NCBI GenBank assembly: GCA_903813345.2
Contig: CAIIXF020000008.1
Location: 29,018,005 to 29,082,004 of the forward strand
Direction: 5' to 3'
Origin: Owenia fusiformis
Lineage: Eukaryota > Annelida > Polychaeta > Sabellida > Oweniidae
Length of the DNA: 64,000 nt
Under the pieces are notes generated by a model. That model did not search any database, was not told the origin of the DNA, and saw nothing but the letters and a program-made list of their open reading frames with translations. This document shows, one piece after another, positions 12,001 to 22,828 of this stretch (its first letter is position 1; each line of letters begins with the position of its first letter). The translations under genes were made by a program, and so were the position numbers.

Positions 12001-15000
12001 TCGATTCCGGAAACAAAATGAAAATATTTAAAAAAATGAAAAACAAACACAATTATGGCATGAATAACTACATTTATTCTCACTAAATTGATACAAACTA
12101 TATATAACATCAATAACATAAAGAAGAAACGAAGAAATATCTTTTTGGTCTTCAAACAGTCGACTAGGTGAGTTTTTTGTTTTTTTAATTTTTCCCTCAT
12201 TTTTGCGAGTGGTACTCGATTACAGTGGCATTTTCACACTTTCTACTCGAGTAGCATTTTTCTTGCGAGTTGCACCACTAATTATTATATGTATTGTCAT
12301 GCAGAAAATGCTTGGTCATGTTAGTAGGTTGAAAGATATTGCGCATATTTTTCACAATTTCTTTTGAATTTTTTAATCAATAGATTGATTTCATTAATTC
12401 AATTATACAGTGAATTTTCAGTGTTCGGGCAAATCACCTTTCAGCATTTTGTGTCCCCATATAAAAATTATACTGTACAATAAAAAAACATATGTAAGAT
12501 TTGAATATCTAAACTTTGTTTTGAATAGCATGTCATTTCGACCTCTCAGCTTTACATTGATAAATGGAATTTTATAAATAACATGAAATTGAACATAATG
12601 GTATATTACTTGAATAAAACTATTTCACCATAATTGATTTCTTTTCCAAACAATTTCATAATTTTCCAGTTCAGTCTATCACAGGGTCAATATTACTCTG
12701 CCTTTTATGAATGGTAATAAATATATGATAGTAAAGGTATGTGATTCGCTGAAGGTCATTCACTTGCTTGAAAGTAATGACTTGGGTGGTCAATCATTTC
12801 AATGCAAAATATGGCAAAGTGCTGAAAATGGAAAAATTAAATGATTAAAGATACATAGTTCATTCCAGCTAGAAAATGACATATAGGCAAAGAATTTGTT
12901 TCAACTTTATTTTTTGAGAAAATTGTAAAATTAGGATGAATGGAGTTGAACTTTTCTGGCCAGGTTTCAAGTACGTTCACCATGCAACAGCTGGGGAAAT
13001 ATTGTATCACACAATTTGAAGAACAAAAAATATTTACCAGTCCAAAGAGTTATACAATTTTGGTAAATTGTCTTGGTCAAATAACCTCATTTTCATTTGT
13101 ATCTGATAGATTTATTTCTTGCTTTTCCTTGTTTTTTTTAGTTTTTCTCTTCTAAGTATGTCAAGGTCAACATCTGGAGAGATTTTTACATACCTATTTC
13201 ATTTTCTCAATAGAATTTAAACATGTGGTTTTCTATTCTTATACAATTAGCATCCAGGTATTATATGCAACTTTCTCCCCAAATTTTTCTCTTAATGATT
13301 GTTCTACAGGGTGAGCAAAATTTGGCAATATCAGGCATTAACTGGCATATAAATGCCAATGTTTATGCCGGTTAATGATGACTTCTATATTCATGATGAG
13401 GTTTATGGTAATTGTTGATATAGTTCTTCTTGAAGTTTACATTGTCATTTTTTATTTCATCAATTGATTTATCCTTATAATCGCAACATTTTTTGAATTG
13501 CCAATTGACAGGTTTTATCGTTGCAATGTTACTTTGGAAATTCCAAGTCATCGTTTGCTGAGCTGTTTGTAGACTTTTCTGGAAATTCCATTTGATATCG
13601 TTAATACCATTTTTAGTTAACATCGGCTTGAAACCCCATTTTACCGAAGCTTTCGTTGGTGTTACCTTCACAAAATTCCATTTGATGTTTGACAACTCAG
13701 GGGTAACATGCGGGAAATTCCAATTAACCCGATCGCGGATTTGCAATGCTTTATTAAAGTCCCAGTTTATGTTACCAGTTTGAGCCATTTGTCGAGTGAA
13801 TTTCCAATTAATAACACTCGTTGCATTTGAAGGTGTCTGCTTCTTAAAATGCCAATGTATATCTGATGGTATGAATTGTTTTGGAAAATCCCACGTCAAT
13901 GTTGATACCGTTGAGAGTTGTTTCGGGAAGTTGAAATTGATCAATGGTATTGAATTCAACTGAGGTGTGAACTTCCAGATAATTGTGCTTTTGTTCGGGT
14001 TTTGATGTAAAAAATTCCAATGAATTGTTGATTCCATTTGTGTTTGGCGATTAAAACTCCATAATATTGTTGTTTGCCTTGGAAGTAATTGATCAAATGA
14101 CCAGTTTACTGTAGAAACCCTTGGACATTGTTTTTTGAATGTCCATATTGTGTTAGGCTCCTTGATCTGACGTTCAAAGTCCCATACAAGTAGATCCTGA
14201 GTGCCCGTTTGACGTTTAAATGTCCAACGATGATCTTTGAGAGTTTGGAGCTGATTCGGGAAATCCCACACAAGGGGAGGGAGTGTCAATGGATGTTGTA
14301 AGTCATTGTCATCTATTTGTGTCCAGATATCTTCCAGGTCAAATGCAATGTCTTCTTCAATAGGGTCACCAAGTGGATCCATCTTGAAAACAGTTGTTTC
14401 ACTTTGCACTGGAAATTTCTCAAGTTATATGTAGCTAACTTCTACATTTATCGTTTCTGGCATTCGGTGGTCGTGGTCACGATTACTGTTGTTTCATGTT
14501 TGTATACGTAGAACTTTACTTGGCTTAGAGTGTGCAGTTTCTGACTTTACAGTTGTGGTTTCTTGCCTTGTTCATGCACAATATTTTAGTGCCTTTAAAA
14601 CTTCTCAAAACAAAAGGAATCTGTTAATATAGATTTCCTGATCTGCTGTATCGTTTGGTGCTTTCTAACTGCAAAATCAAGGAGGCTAAAGTTGCACTTT
14701 TTGCAACTGTAATAAACTTTGTGCACATGATTTAAATCATGTGATTTCCTCAAATTCAAAACTTCCTGCTTCTAGTTCACTCTATACTACAATGTCAAAC
14801 ATTTATCTGTTTGGTATCTCATACAATAGAGGTTCTCAATGGTGTATTATGCAAATGGTTGTCATATTCAGACAGTGTATCACGGACTGTACATTTGTAG
14901 TACTCAGTTTTATATTATCTTGTCCCTTATTGTGTTTGCTGAGATAACTCCTTATCAATTAAATTAATTATTAATTGAATTTATGCAATTGTTCTGTATT

Positions 15001-18000
15001 ATGTAAACACGAGTTATGAATTTTTACCTTTTTTATATTCTAAATCAGGACTTGATTCTATACTACTTCCTGTTAGTTACAAATTCAACTTACATGCTTT
15101 TCTGTCCAAAAATCGGACTTTGGGATCTGATTATGTACAAAAGCTATGATGTCATTGTGTTTGTGATTTGTTTTGAAATGTAGTTTTTTAGCCTTGATTA
15201 GTTTACTCAAGTAACCTTATTTGTTATAAATACACTATATAAAGATTGTTTCTATAATCAGATGCCATGTTTCTAAGCTTAGATTTCATGTTTTATATAA
15301 AGATGTATTTACTTTTTGTTGTGGTTTGTTAAATGTACAATGTGTACTTGTTAGATGTCTGATGAATATAACAAAGGCAGGGTTCGCAAGTTCAACTGCC
15401 AGCTGATGGATTAACCTGCTATTTATGGCAAACTCATTTTTTAAATATGTAAAGTGCCTGTCACTATTTTGACGCATCAAAATGAGTTGGCCATAAAAAG
15501 TAGGTTAAACCATCAGCCAGCAGTTCAATTCGGGAATGCTACCAAAGTCAGTCTACACGTACTACCCCAAAATTGAACAGTTTAGACTAGTATATATTTA
15601 AGCTGAACTTTTATTATATAACTAATTTACTATATATGAGTTTATTTCTATTTTCAGAAAGAAATAATAAATACACCTAAATCCAGTCCACAAGATATAC
15701 ATGTAAGTAGGAGGAATTATGTAATATTGTTGTAGATGCTAACCACCAAGATATAATCTGTGATATTAGAACCCTTATAATTATTATTTGGAGGAAGTGG
15801 TCTATCCTTCTTACTCTAAAACAATGTGCTATTTTCTTGAATGAGGATATAATGAACCAAATTCTTCTTGGCTATCTTTGGATGTGAGACCCAATCTATA
15901 TGCTACAATTTCTGCTTACTCATTCTAAGGTTAACTTTCACATTGGGTGTGAACTATTGAGTATAGTGTTTTCCCAACATTGAAGCAAGTGTGATTGTAC
16001 CCACTTTAGATTTTGAGAAATAGGAATATTTTGACCAATTATCGATAAAGTCAGAATTTGGAAGTTTGCTATAAGTAAATCCCAGGCACTCTGCCTCATT
16101 CTAACACAATAAACACATATGCCAGAGAGCACTTGGTCTTGCATGAATCAAACCAAGTTAATATAAAAATATCTTTTTCTGTCTGAATGAAACAGGAATA
16201 TTCTCTGTGTGAGTTGGAAAATATATATCCGTTACTAGTACATATTTGTTAACTCAGAGTCACTGAGGGCGGTTTATAACGAAACATTTTTGAAGTCCAA
16301 TTGTTCAAAAACAGCATTTTTATTGAAAGTAAGAAAGATAAACCACTTTCTCCCATAAAGTATAACCTCATCAAATGGTAAAATACCTCTTCATAGCCAT
16401 TTGATTAGACCATTTGCCCATATAAACGTTTACACCACCTAATGGTTTGGGCTAGTGGTGTCAATTAACCGCTTGAGCATTAACCGGTTAACCGGAGGTT
16501 TTTACCGGTTAAAGTCGGTTAACCGGCGGGAAATTTGAACTTATAATTTCAAATGAAATCTTCATCTTCGATCTTGAAAGTTGAAAATAATTGGAAAAAT
16601 GATATATCGGCGTTTATTTTTTACGTTCGTCAAGCTTTACGCTATTCTATGTAAGTAAGCGCGGGAAAGCAACGTGGCAGGGATTAAAGTTGCTGATTGG
16701 ATGTTTGTAAGGAATTATCGGACCTATCACATGTATGAGTAGCTCACATGAAACTGACGCTTGAAAAACAAACAGATTAAAATGCAAAGTAAGCGCGCGA
16801 AAGCAATGTGGCAGGGATTAAAGTTGCTGATTGGATGTTTGTAAGGAGTTATTGGACTTATGACATGTATGAGTAGCTTACGTGTAACTGACACCATAAA
16901 ACGAAACGGATTAGCATGCAAAATAAGCGCGGGAAATAACAGAATTATACACGGTCAACTAACCGCCCATAAAAACTCAGACCGGTCAAGGCATTATCGG
17001 CGGTTAACCGGTTAACCGGTTATACTTGACACCTCTAGTTTGGGCCCCTTCCATCAAATACCCCTATCCAGTGGCACTTATAAGGGAGTGTATCTAAAAT
17101 AACTGCAGACATGTAGGTCAATGAACTAAACATAAATCAACCACTTTGTATTACAAAATAACACTTAAACATATGGATGCTTGGTAACATTTAAAAGTAA
17201 ATAATGATGGTTCGATTTAACCATTGTTAACTTAGTCCAACTCTCCATTCAATGGCCTTTGAATTGATTTTCGTTTTGTTCTCTTTAATTTTGAGAATTG
17301 TGATATTTTGAATATTGGATTATTTCAGTTATTGTTAGTTGTATAGTAGTCAATGAACATCAATTAATAGATGGAAATAAAAATTATTTTATTATATTTC
17401 ATTACCCATATACTGTCATATGGAGGTTTTGGTTTGTCAGTCTAGTTTACAGCATTTAGAAAACAGTATTTGGTGATTAGATGTTTCAATCATAATTGTT
17501 TTGTAATGAGATATTTTTTGCGACTTTGCTTGAAGCTGCCTGTTATGTGAATTACTGTTGAATACATACATACACACACATAGGTTATAGTTCTTTTAAG
17601 TTACTCATCCCTTGAGGCCTATATAACTGGGCATGATATCGTAATACATGTCAATTTCTTTTTCAATTTATGAAAAAATCTGAAGAAATAACAAGAAATA
17701 AAGTTATTGTGGATAAAGTTAGAACTCTAAATTGTATGGAAATGTCAAAAAATGAAACACTTCATTGAAAATTAAGAGAGAAAATGAAAGAATTCAACAT
17801 GACTAAGAGTGAATTGTTTTACGGGAATGACCATTAATGTCAGTTATATTTACAGTTGAGTTTTAAGATTAATTAACAAGGACTTTTACTATTTTGTTAA
17901 AACTTAAACATACATTTTATACGTGTTTAACTGGCTTTTCTGCCTTTTGGGTTCAATCATGAAAATTGAATTTTACTGAAAAGCTCCATGGGAGCAAAGA

Positions 18001-21000
18001 GGAATTAATTTAACCTTACTGGAAAGGAAGGTCATTACAAACATTTTCTCCATTTAGAATTGTCTATTAATAATATAATTTGTATAATTAATGTGTATAG
18101 TGCTACCACTGCCAATCCATTCAAGGACTTTTAAAAATGTCAAATATAAATTTTTCTATTTTTGTTATATACTTTTAGTAGTAATGTAAGTGTACATATA
18201 TAAATTACCTTTGGAAAATTGTGATCATATTTTGAAAGACAATTTGTTGGGTGTAAAAATGATTTTGCGAAAAGGATGGTAATCAGTCAACATCCAACTC
18301 TCTTGTCTCAAGATATTGCAGTCACAATAGTGATATGTTATTATGTGAAAGAAAGAGACAAGCAGCAGGCCCATAACCAGGGTGGGGTTCCCTCCCCCTG
18401 GGTAACATTAATTTCAAATCATGAAGTTTTTCACCATTCTGACTATTTTTGAGTGATTTTTGGCCAAATTTACCAATGTGAACTTTGGAAAAGTGAACCC
18501 CTCCCCCCTTGGAAAATTCTGGCTACGGGCCTGAGCAGTAAAAAGTAGTGAAAAGCAAGAATGCAATACATCATTTGAAGGTTTACCTAAAACACAGGAA
18601 AATGTCAGTAGATTTTAAAAGAACTCTGATCATTATTCAAATATTTGTATTCTTGACCTACATAGGGTATTCACAGGTTAAAAGTTCATCGACTCCTAAA
18701 AAATGGAAATACCCAAAACAAATATCACACATTGTGTGAACCCATTCACAAAGGATTTTATGAAGATACTTAATGGTTTGGAGTAGAAGTTTTTTCAACT
18801 TGCTGCCTGCCATGCTCTGATAAAGGCTTTCATTATGTTAAGAATGGGTTTTAATTTTGTACTCCACTTACATGCAATTGAACATGATATCATCAATTCA
18901 GTATTTGTTATAATTCTTGAATCGACTCTTAATTCATTCTCCATATTCTGAAAATTACTGTAACTTACGATTTAGGTATATCAGGTCATTGCTCAACTAC
19001 TTCAAAACAGAATAGTAAACATCGCATGATTTTCTAGAAATTGCAAATCAAGATCTCATACACATTATACTATACATAGAAGGAAGAGGAAATATTCACT
19101 AACATCATTGTTGTTTTATTTGATCCTACAGAAACTACCAGTATTGTTTTTATAAAAACCTCATTTCATACTGTGTAACTGCAAGTTGTTGTCTGTATCT
19201 AATTATCACACTCTAAGACTACCTGTTTCTCATATGTTATAGTTCCAAATGGCTGGTTTTTATAATGTTCTACCCTTTACTACCCTTGATTAGATCATAA
19301 CACAGTTTATCCTCTTACTCTCAAATACGATCCATAGTAAAGTCAATCTATTGTTGAGCACTATTAGGACTACCTGTTTCGCATATGTAGCAGTTCCCAA
19401 TGGCCCGTTTCTAATGTTTTACCCTTAACTCTCTAGTAAGATTAGTTTATCCTTTTATTCGAAGATGCAGTGTACAGGAAAGCCTATCTAATTTGATACA
19501 AAGGCCAGCCGAAAGTGGTTGGTTTGGCAGACGTTTATATTAAAAAAAATTTTAACATGGACATTTTTGGCAGATAAATCAAAAAATTAATAAAAAAAAG
19601 GAGTGACATGTCAAATAGAGAAATGTTGAGATAAGAGAGGTTTTTGGCTATTCAGAATTTAAAGTAGTTCTTAATGTTTGCTTGTTGAGGCCCATTTAAT
19701 ACTGAAAAAACTTTATTTCAATTGAATGTCTTAGTTTAACCTTCCAATTGCATGCTATTGTATATGCTTTTGTCCTCTGTTATTGAAAATTTAAAAAACT
19801 CTATTGGTTTGATAGTTACAAATATTTCTGCTTATTTTTATTCATTTATTTTTGTCGGTTCCTCCTTTAAAAAGGCTTAAAATAGGTCTATGTCAAATAT
19901 TTTTGGTAAATTGGATATACAAACATTAAAACAGCTGTTGAAAGCTGAGTATCGATCCTTAAAAGTCTAATTTTATTTTCAAACTGCTGTTTTTTGTAGC
20001 AATCAAATCAGTCGGAAAGCATTTCTAATTGACTTTGATTATTTTTGAAGCACTTATTTCTAATTGAATCAGCGATTTAGTTTCTTGTGAAATAAATTAA
20101 TTTTTTTTTGCGTTAGGCAAGGAGGTAAGAATTCGTGAGGGAATTTAATTGAAAATATTTTCAATTACCGGTTTATGTCACTACCAAGAAGTATTGATGT
20201 GGTGACATATTGTTGTCAACCCCATTGTTTGTGATGAAATCAGAAGTAACCATTAATGGCTTCAAAATCATTTTACTAGTCCATCCTTAACAGGATCTAA
20301 ATTCTTCATATGGTCCCACCTTAATGCACCTAAATCTATTACTGATATATCACCCTGCTAATAGGAACTAATATATGGAAACCAATCCTGGAGGAAGTTT
20401 AAAATTACTTTTTGCCCAGATTTTAGTGAGTTATATCCTTCAAGATAATCTGAATCAGCAGTGAACCCTCAAACAAGTTCTCAAATTATTGGTGAAAATT
20501 CCTTGGCTTCTGCATTATGCATGTACAACTTATGTACCAAAGGGTACATGTAGACTAATTTTTTGATTTTGAGTTTTGATTTCATCTCTGTATTAATTTA
20601 ATTTATTTGTTGCTAATTACTCTGTTTTCCTTCTTTGATTTTCAAGAAATTTCATGATCTTGCTTCAAGATCCTACCCCCCTCCCCTGATCTACTTTACA
20701 CCAGGCAGACTAAAAATTTCACATGACCTGACCACCAGATAGATTTATTTTCAAACATCCTTCAGAAGTGATTAGCAACAGTTGCTGTTTTTTCTCTACC
20801 TGTTTCTAAATTTTTTCCAAGTCATGCATATTTCTTGCTTTTTCTCTCTAAAATTTGATTACACTGCCCGATTTTCTTGCATTTCTATACAATTTGGAGT
20901 GTTGACTACATGCCTGTGTATTTTATTCCTTGCTGATTCCACTCTTTTCTACTCTATTTTGCATTTTAAAACATGACCTTCGTGGCATTTTCTGATGGGA

Positions 21001-21576
21001 TGTTAAACTCCTGTAAGTGTCAAACAGAATCAGTCTCTGATTGATGAAGTATTTCCTTAACCAAGCCCACATTTAATACTCTAATTACTCTCCCATTTTT
21101 GCTCTCAAAATAAATAAAAAACAAAGAAATTTTAATCAAATGCAAGCAACAATTAATAAACATCTAAACATTAAATACGTGTAGTACAAAAATATCAAAA
21201 ATTGATAGTTCATTCGAATGTTTGAAAGGCTTTATGAAATAAACTTTAATTTGTTGTACAAGATTTTTGGTGGGTTAAATATTTCCCAGACCAACCACAA
21301 CATAATGAATCATTGATAGCCATGACAAGCAAGATACCAAATAGTTGATTTATTACAAAACCATTAATTAGTACCTATTTTAAGTGTTACATGATCATCC
21401 ATGTTGTATGCAGCACAAAATATGAATTTCTGAATAGATTCTTTAAAAATGTGTATTGGTCTAAAAGTCATTTCTCAAAATGTGTATTTTTCTCAGAATA
21501 TTCTCTAAAGATGTGTATTTTCATGTATTTGCAGAACTTCATAACAGAGCTGCTGAAGAAAGTGAACACCCTGTAA
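6098..21576 (+). CDS. PPP1R14-family protein phosphatase 1 inhibitor (last three coding exons)
   Basis: Three exons in matching phase 0, each with good splice sites: 6098-6181 (28 codons), 15658-15702 (15 codons) and 21535-21576 (13 codons and TAA). They encode the C-terminal half of the PHIN domain: VDLDDILDLETDQER, then KEIINTPKSSPQDIH, then NFITELLKKVNTL. These align in order with vertebrate PPP1R14A/B (INIDELLELESEEER ... KPVEDFIQELLAKLQGL). Family members bind and inhibit the PP1 catalytic subunit, including myosin phosphatase, when phosphorylated on a Thr in the preceding exon. That exon (consensus VTVKYDRREL) was not found in 1-6097 and probably lies upstream of the window. The exon boundaries agree with those I recall for the vertebrate genes. 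The protein ends soon after the last helix, with none of the C-terminal extension of CPI-17. Which paralogue it is cannot be decided. Confidence 0.85.
8155..8359 (+). mobile_element. Dispersed MITE, copy 1 (TCTCCCCAG ends)
   Basis: About 200 bp with inverted ends TCTCCCCAG and CTGGGGAGA. The body carries GTGGGTGCAAA, CAAGTGGGTG and GGGTGCTGCACCCACTTGC. A second copy at 23252-23456 matches through the body, which establishes a dispersed family. The small open frame inside is a by-product. Confidence 0.7.
9835..9995 (+). repeat. Dispersed ~140-bp repeat, copy 1
   Basis: It shares CATATTTC, TCTCTCTAAAATTTGA, GATTTTCTTGCA, CTATACAATTT and TTTATTCCTTGCTGATTCCAC in order with 20825-20980. A weaker copy is at about 58425-58500, and a reversed fragment lies at about 59760-59805. 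Family unknown. Confidence 0.6.
10590..10764. mobile_element. Short inverted-repeat element
   Basis: Arms at 10590-10614 and 10740-10764 are 25 bp and inverted with one mismatch (cores CCAAGTAGAGTTTT and AAAACTCTACTTGG). The interior is GC-richer, with repeated CCATATCTCCCGC-like pieces. No open frame of note. Confidence 0.6.
11837..12280. mobile_element. Non-autonomous hAT-type element
   Basis: The ends are TAGTGGTGCAACTCG and CGAGTTGCACCACTA, perfectly inverted for 15 bp. The flanks are ATTATTAC (11829-11836) and ATTATTAT (12281-12288), an 8-bp target duplication with one later change. Interior CTCGAGTA motifs repeat near both ends. Terminal sequence and duplication length are typical of hAT. 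No transposase frame is present. Confidence 0.8.
13333..13374. promoter_or_regulatory. Hairpin overlapping the stop codon of the W-x-F gene
   Basis: GCATTAACTGGCAT and ATGCCGGTTAATG are inverted with one mismatch around a loop of about 13 bases. The distal arm contains the TAA stop of the minus-strand W-x-F frame. In RNA this would form a stem at the start of the 3' UTR. A role in mRNA 3'-end control is only a guess, and it could be a relic of an inserted palindrome, since TACAGGGTGAGC, a MITE-like end, starts nearby at about 13307. Confidence 0.45.
13372..14382 (-). CDS. Novel W-x-F repeat protein, intronless, nested antisense
   Basis: A 336-codon frame starts at the ATG at 14382 and stops at TAA 13374-13372. 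The same frame is open nine codons further upstream to a GTG but has no earlier ATG before a stop, so a 5' exon spliced near 14409 is possible. After an acidic N-terminus (DPIEEDIAFDLEDIW) come 19 tandem units of 13-17 residues with the pattern T/S-hydrophobic-x-W-x-F-x-K/R-Q. Cores run LVWDF, HRWTF, LVWDF, TIWTF, VNWSF ... VKWGF, IKWNF, MTWNF, VNWQF. Trp is present in 18 units and the final Phe in all 19. The units are diverged at DNA level while the core is kept, which suggests selection. A Cys-Cys pair and a Lys/Asn/His-rich tail end the protein. No signal peptide or membrane segment is visible. Alternating W and F suggest short beta strands, perhaps a solenoid; this is inference. I recognise no family. 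It lies in a PPP1R14-type intron on the opposite strand. Confidence 0.75.
   Translation of the reverse strand: MDPLGDPIEEDIAFDLEDIWTQIDDNDLQHPLTLPPLVWDFPNQLQTLKDHRWTFKRQTGTQDLLVWDFERQIKEPNTIWTFKKQCPRVSTVNWSFDQLLPRQTTILWSFNRQTQMESTIHWNFLHQNPNKSTIIWKFTPQLNSIPLINFNFPKQLSTVSTLTWDFPKQFIPSDIHWHFKKQTPSNATSVINWKFTRQMAQTGNINWDFNKALQIRDRVNWNFPHVTPELSNIKWNFVKVTPTKASVKWGFKPMLTKNGINDIKWNFQKSLQTAQQTMTWNFQSNIATIKPVNWQFKKCCDYKDKSIDEIKNDNVNFKKNYINNYHKPHHEYRSHH
14410..15657. other. Intron of the PPP1R14-type gene, upstream flank of the W-x-F gene
   Basis: It should contain the promoter of the minus-strand W-x-F frame. I see no clear TATA box or conserved motif. Otherwise unique-looking AT-rich DNA without coding signal. 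Confidence 0.4.
16453..17037. mobile_element. Non-autonomous hAT-type element with perfect 8-bp TSD
   Basis: The ends TAGTGGTGTCAATTAACCG and CGGTTATACTTGACACCTCTA are imperfectly inverted. GTTTGGGC flanks both sides (16445-16452 and 17038-17045). Subterminal regions are packed with ACCGGTTAACCGG palindromes. The interior has a direct duplication of about 85 bp (about 16655-16740 and 16790-16876) around GCAGGGATTAAAGTTGCTGA. It has no transposase frame. The exact target duplication suggests a fairly recent insertion. Confidence 0.85.
18366..18533. mobile_element. CAGGCC-family MITE, copy 1
   Basis: The ends are CAGGCCCATAACCAG and CTGGCTACGGGCCTG, and AGCAG flanks both sides (18361-18365, 18534-18538). 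The body includes TTTTTCACCATTCTGA, which recurs in copies at 28199-28322 and, reversed, at 28523-28710. It is non-coding. Confidence 0.8.
19210..19500. repeat. Diverged tandem duplication (~150 bp)
   Basis: Two adjacent copies begin with ACTACCTGTTTCTCATATGT and ACTACCTGTTTCGCATATGT. They share the order of TTCCAAATGGC, TACCCTT, GATTAG and TTTATCCT, each ending in AATCTATT or TATCTAATT. Confidence 0.5.
20825..20980 (+). repeat. Dispersed ~140-bp repeat, copy 2
   Basis: It matches 9835-9995 through CATATTTC, TCTCTCTAAAATTTGA, GATTTTCTTGCA, TTTATTCCTTGCTGATTCCAC and CATTTTAAAACATG. It is non-coding. Confidence 0.6.
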
Positions 21577-21732
21577 TACAAATATGCTGCTGTAGAACTC
21601 TAGTGTGGATTCCTTAATGATCTGTACATTAACTTGAACACTTGTGCATTGCTCTATGTACATATAGCAGAAAAAGTGTGCATTGCCCTCAATGATCTGT
21701 ACAATATATTCATAAATGTGTGTACTACCAAC

Positions 21733-21858
21733 ATAACGTGTGCATTGCCAGTATAACTTGTGCATTGCCAATATAACTTGTACATTGTCAATATAACATG
21801 TGCATTGCCAATATAACTTGTGCATTGCCAACATAACTTTGCATTGCCAATATGGCCT
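21733..21858. repeat. 20-bp minisatellite, about six copies
   Basis: Head-to-tail copies of AACTTGTGCATTGCCAATAT with one to three changes each; the last copy is one base short. It produces meaningless open frames on the minus strand. Confidence 0.8.
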
Positions 21859-22324
21859 GTGTAACTGTTACTGATGAGCACATAATTTGTGTTCAACATT
21901 TGGTAATGTAATGTCTCAATCCTGGCTATAGCAATGCCACTGTGGACTGCATCCCTTTGATATGTACAAAGCCCCTCCAAAACCTGAAAAATGCACATAC
22001 AAAAATCAGGTACATATATAACAAGCCCAGTACATGTACATTACCACTTTAAGTCTATGAGATTGTAAATACAACCTCTATTGCTCATAGGTTTAAGTCC
22101 ATATGGCATTTGAGTAGTTTTTTGACCTAGCATACAATTGATTAGATCTGGATATCATATCTAGATATGGAATGGATATACATATTGGATATGGCTATTA
22201 TTCTCTTTCTCACAAAATGGATCAGCGCATGACTCTAAAAAATTGAGGATTCTCAACATCAGATGGAGGAGCGAGGAATCATATTGTATCAACATGAGGA
22301 TATTCATGAATTGTGCATCAGGAA

Positions 22325-22470
22325 AAGAAATATATAGAGCACTTGCCCGGAAAGCGAGGGGTTGTGGGTTCGATCCTCACTGGCGTGGACTGACTTTTTC
22401 ACATCAGCCCTTGGCACAGGATTTCATTCTGTGTTTTCATGAACTTTGTTCTTATTTTCCATTAAAAATA
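22325..22470 (+). mobile_element. tRNA-derived SINE, copy 1
   Basis: The 5' part resembles the anticodon arm and T arm of a tRNA: CTTGCCCGGAAAGCGAG folds as a 5-bp stem with a 7-nt loop, followed by a polymerase III B box GGTTCGATCC. A non-tRNA body follows (GACTGACTTTTTCACATCAG, then CCCTTGGC), which recurs inverted at about 35790-35935. The A box is weak and no acceptor stem closes, so this is not a functional tRNA gene. Confidence 0.7.
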
Positions 22471-22554
22471 TGAATAATTTAAGGATAGTTATTTGAAAAA
22501 TGACTGTTGGTTAGTGTTTATTATTATTTTATCAAGCTCGATGAGCTGTAATTT

Positions 22555-22655
22555 GTGAGCTATGATGGTGAGCTTAAATATTTGATGAGCTATGGTTGGT
22601 GGGCTTGAATATTTGATGAGCTATGGTTGGTGAGCTCAAATATTTGATGAATTTA
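22555..22655. repeat. 37-bp tandem repeat, three copies
   Basis: The unit is built on GATGAGCTATGGTTGGTGAG followed by CTTGAATATTT, with minor changes between copies. It is non-coding. Confidence 0.6.
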
Positions 22656-22757
22656 GATGTAGGGCTCATATGAGTTTCAATGTTCTTAAGCTTTACCCTT
22701 AGGTGAGATAAGAATCTTTAAAATGGTAATTTGATAAATAAACATGGATTTATGATA

Positions 22758-22828
22758 CAGGGTGACCCAAAACAGAACTTTTTATTCAACAGAAGAGATT
22801 TGTGGGTTCTGTTTTTTGGGCCTCCCTG
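22758..22828. mobile_element. 71-bp palindromic Tc1/mariner-type MITE
   Basis: The ends are CAGGGTGACCCAAAACAGAA and its near-complement TTCTGTTTTTTGGGCCTCCCTG, flanked by TA on both sides. It is almost entirely hairpin and has no coding capacity. Confidence 0.7.

Larger units (their letters stand above)
6182..13371. other. Intron of the PPP1R14-type gene
   Basis: No plus-strand exon seen. It holds a dispersed MITE copy (about 8155-8359), a G run at about 9070-9080, one copy of a dispersed ~140-bp repeat (about 9835-9995), an inverted-repeat element (10590-10764) and a hAT-type MITE (11837-12280). The rest is AT-rich unique-looking sequence. Confidence 0.6.
15703..21534. other. Intron of the PPP1R14-type gene
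   Basis: It holds a hAT-type element (16453-17037), a CAGGCC-family MITE (18366-18533), a diverged tandem duplication at about 19210-19500 (two copies of ACTACCTGTTTC ... CATATGT) and a copy of the dispersed ~140-bp repeat at 20825-20980. No exon was seen. Confidence 0.6.

Noticed and set aside
13592-14511. Plus-strand frames opposite the W-x-F gene
   Set aside because: Shadows of the minus-strand repeats; no motif of their own.
15938-16144. 68-codon minus-strand frame
   Set aside because: No splice-consistent context or recognisable residues; chance frame in an intron.
21505-21998. Minus-strand frames of about 110 codons
   Set aside because: Made of the 20-bp array at 21733-21858; no domain, and the DNA unit rather than the protein is conserved.
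22333-22400. Functional tRNA gene
   Set aside because: Only the anticodon and T arms look tRNA-like; the acceptor stem does not close and the sequence continues into a repeated non-tRNA body, so it is a SINE.
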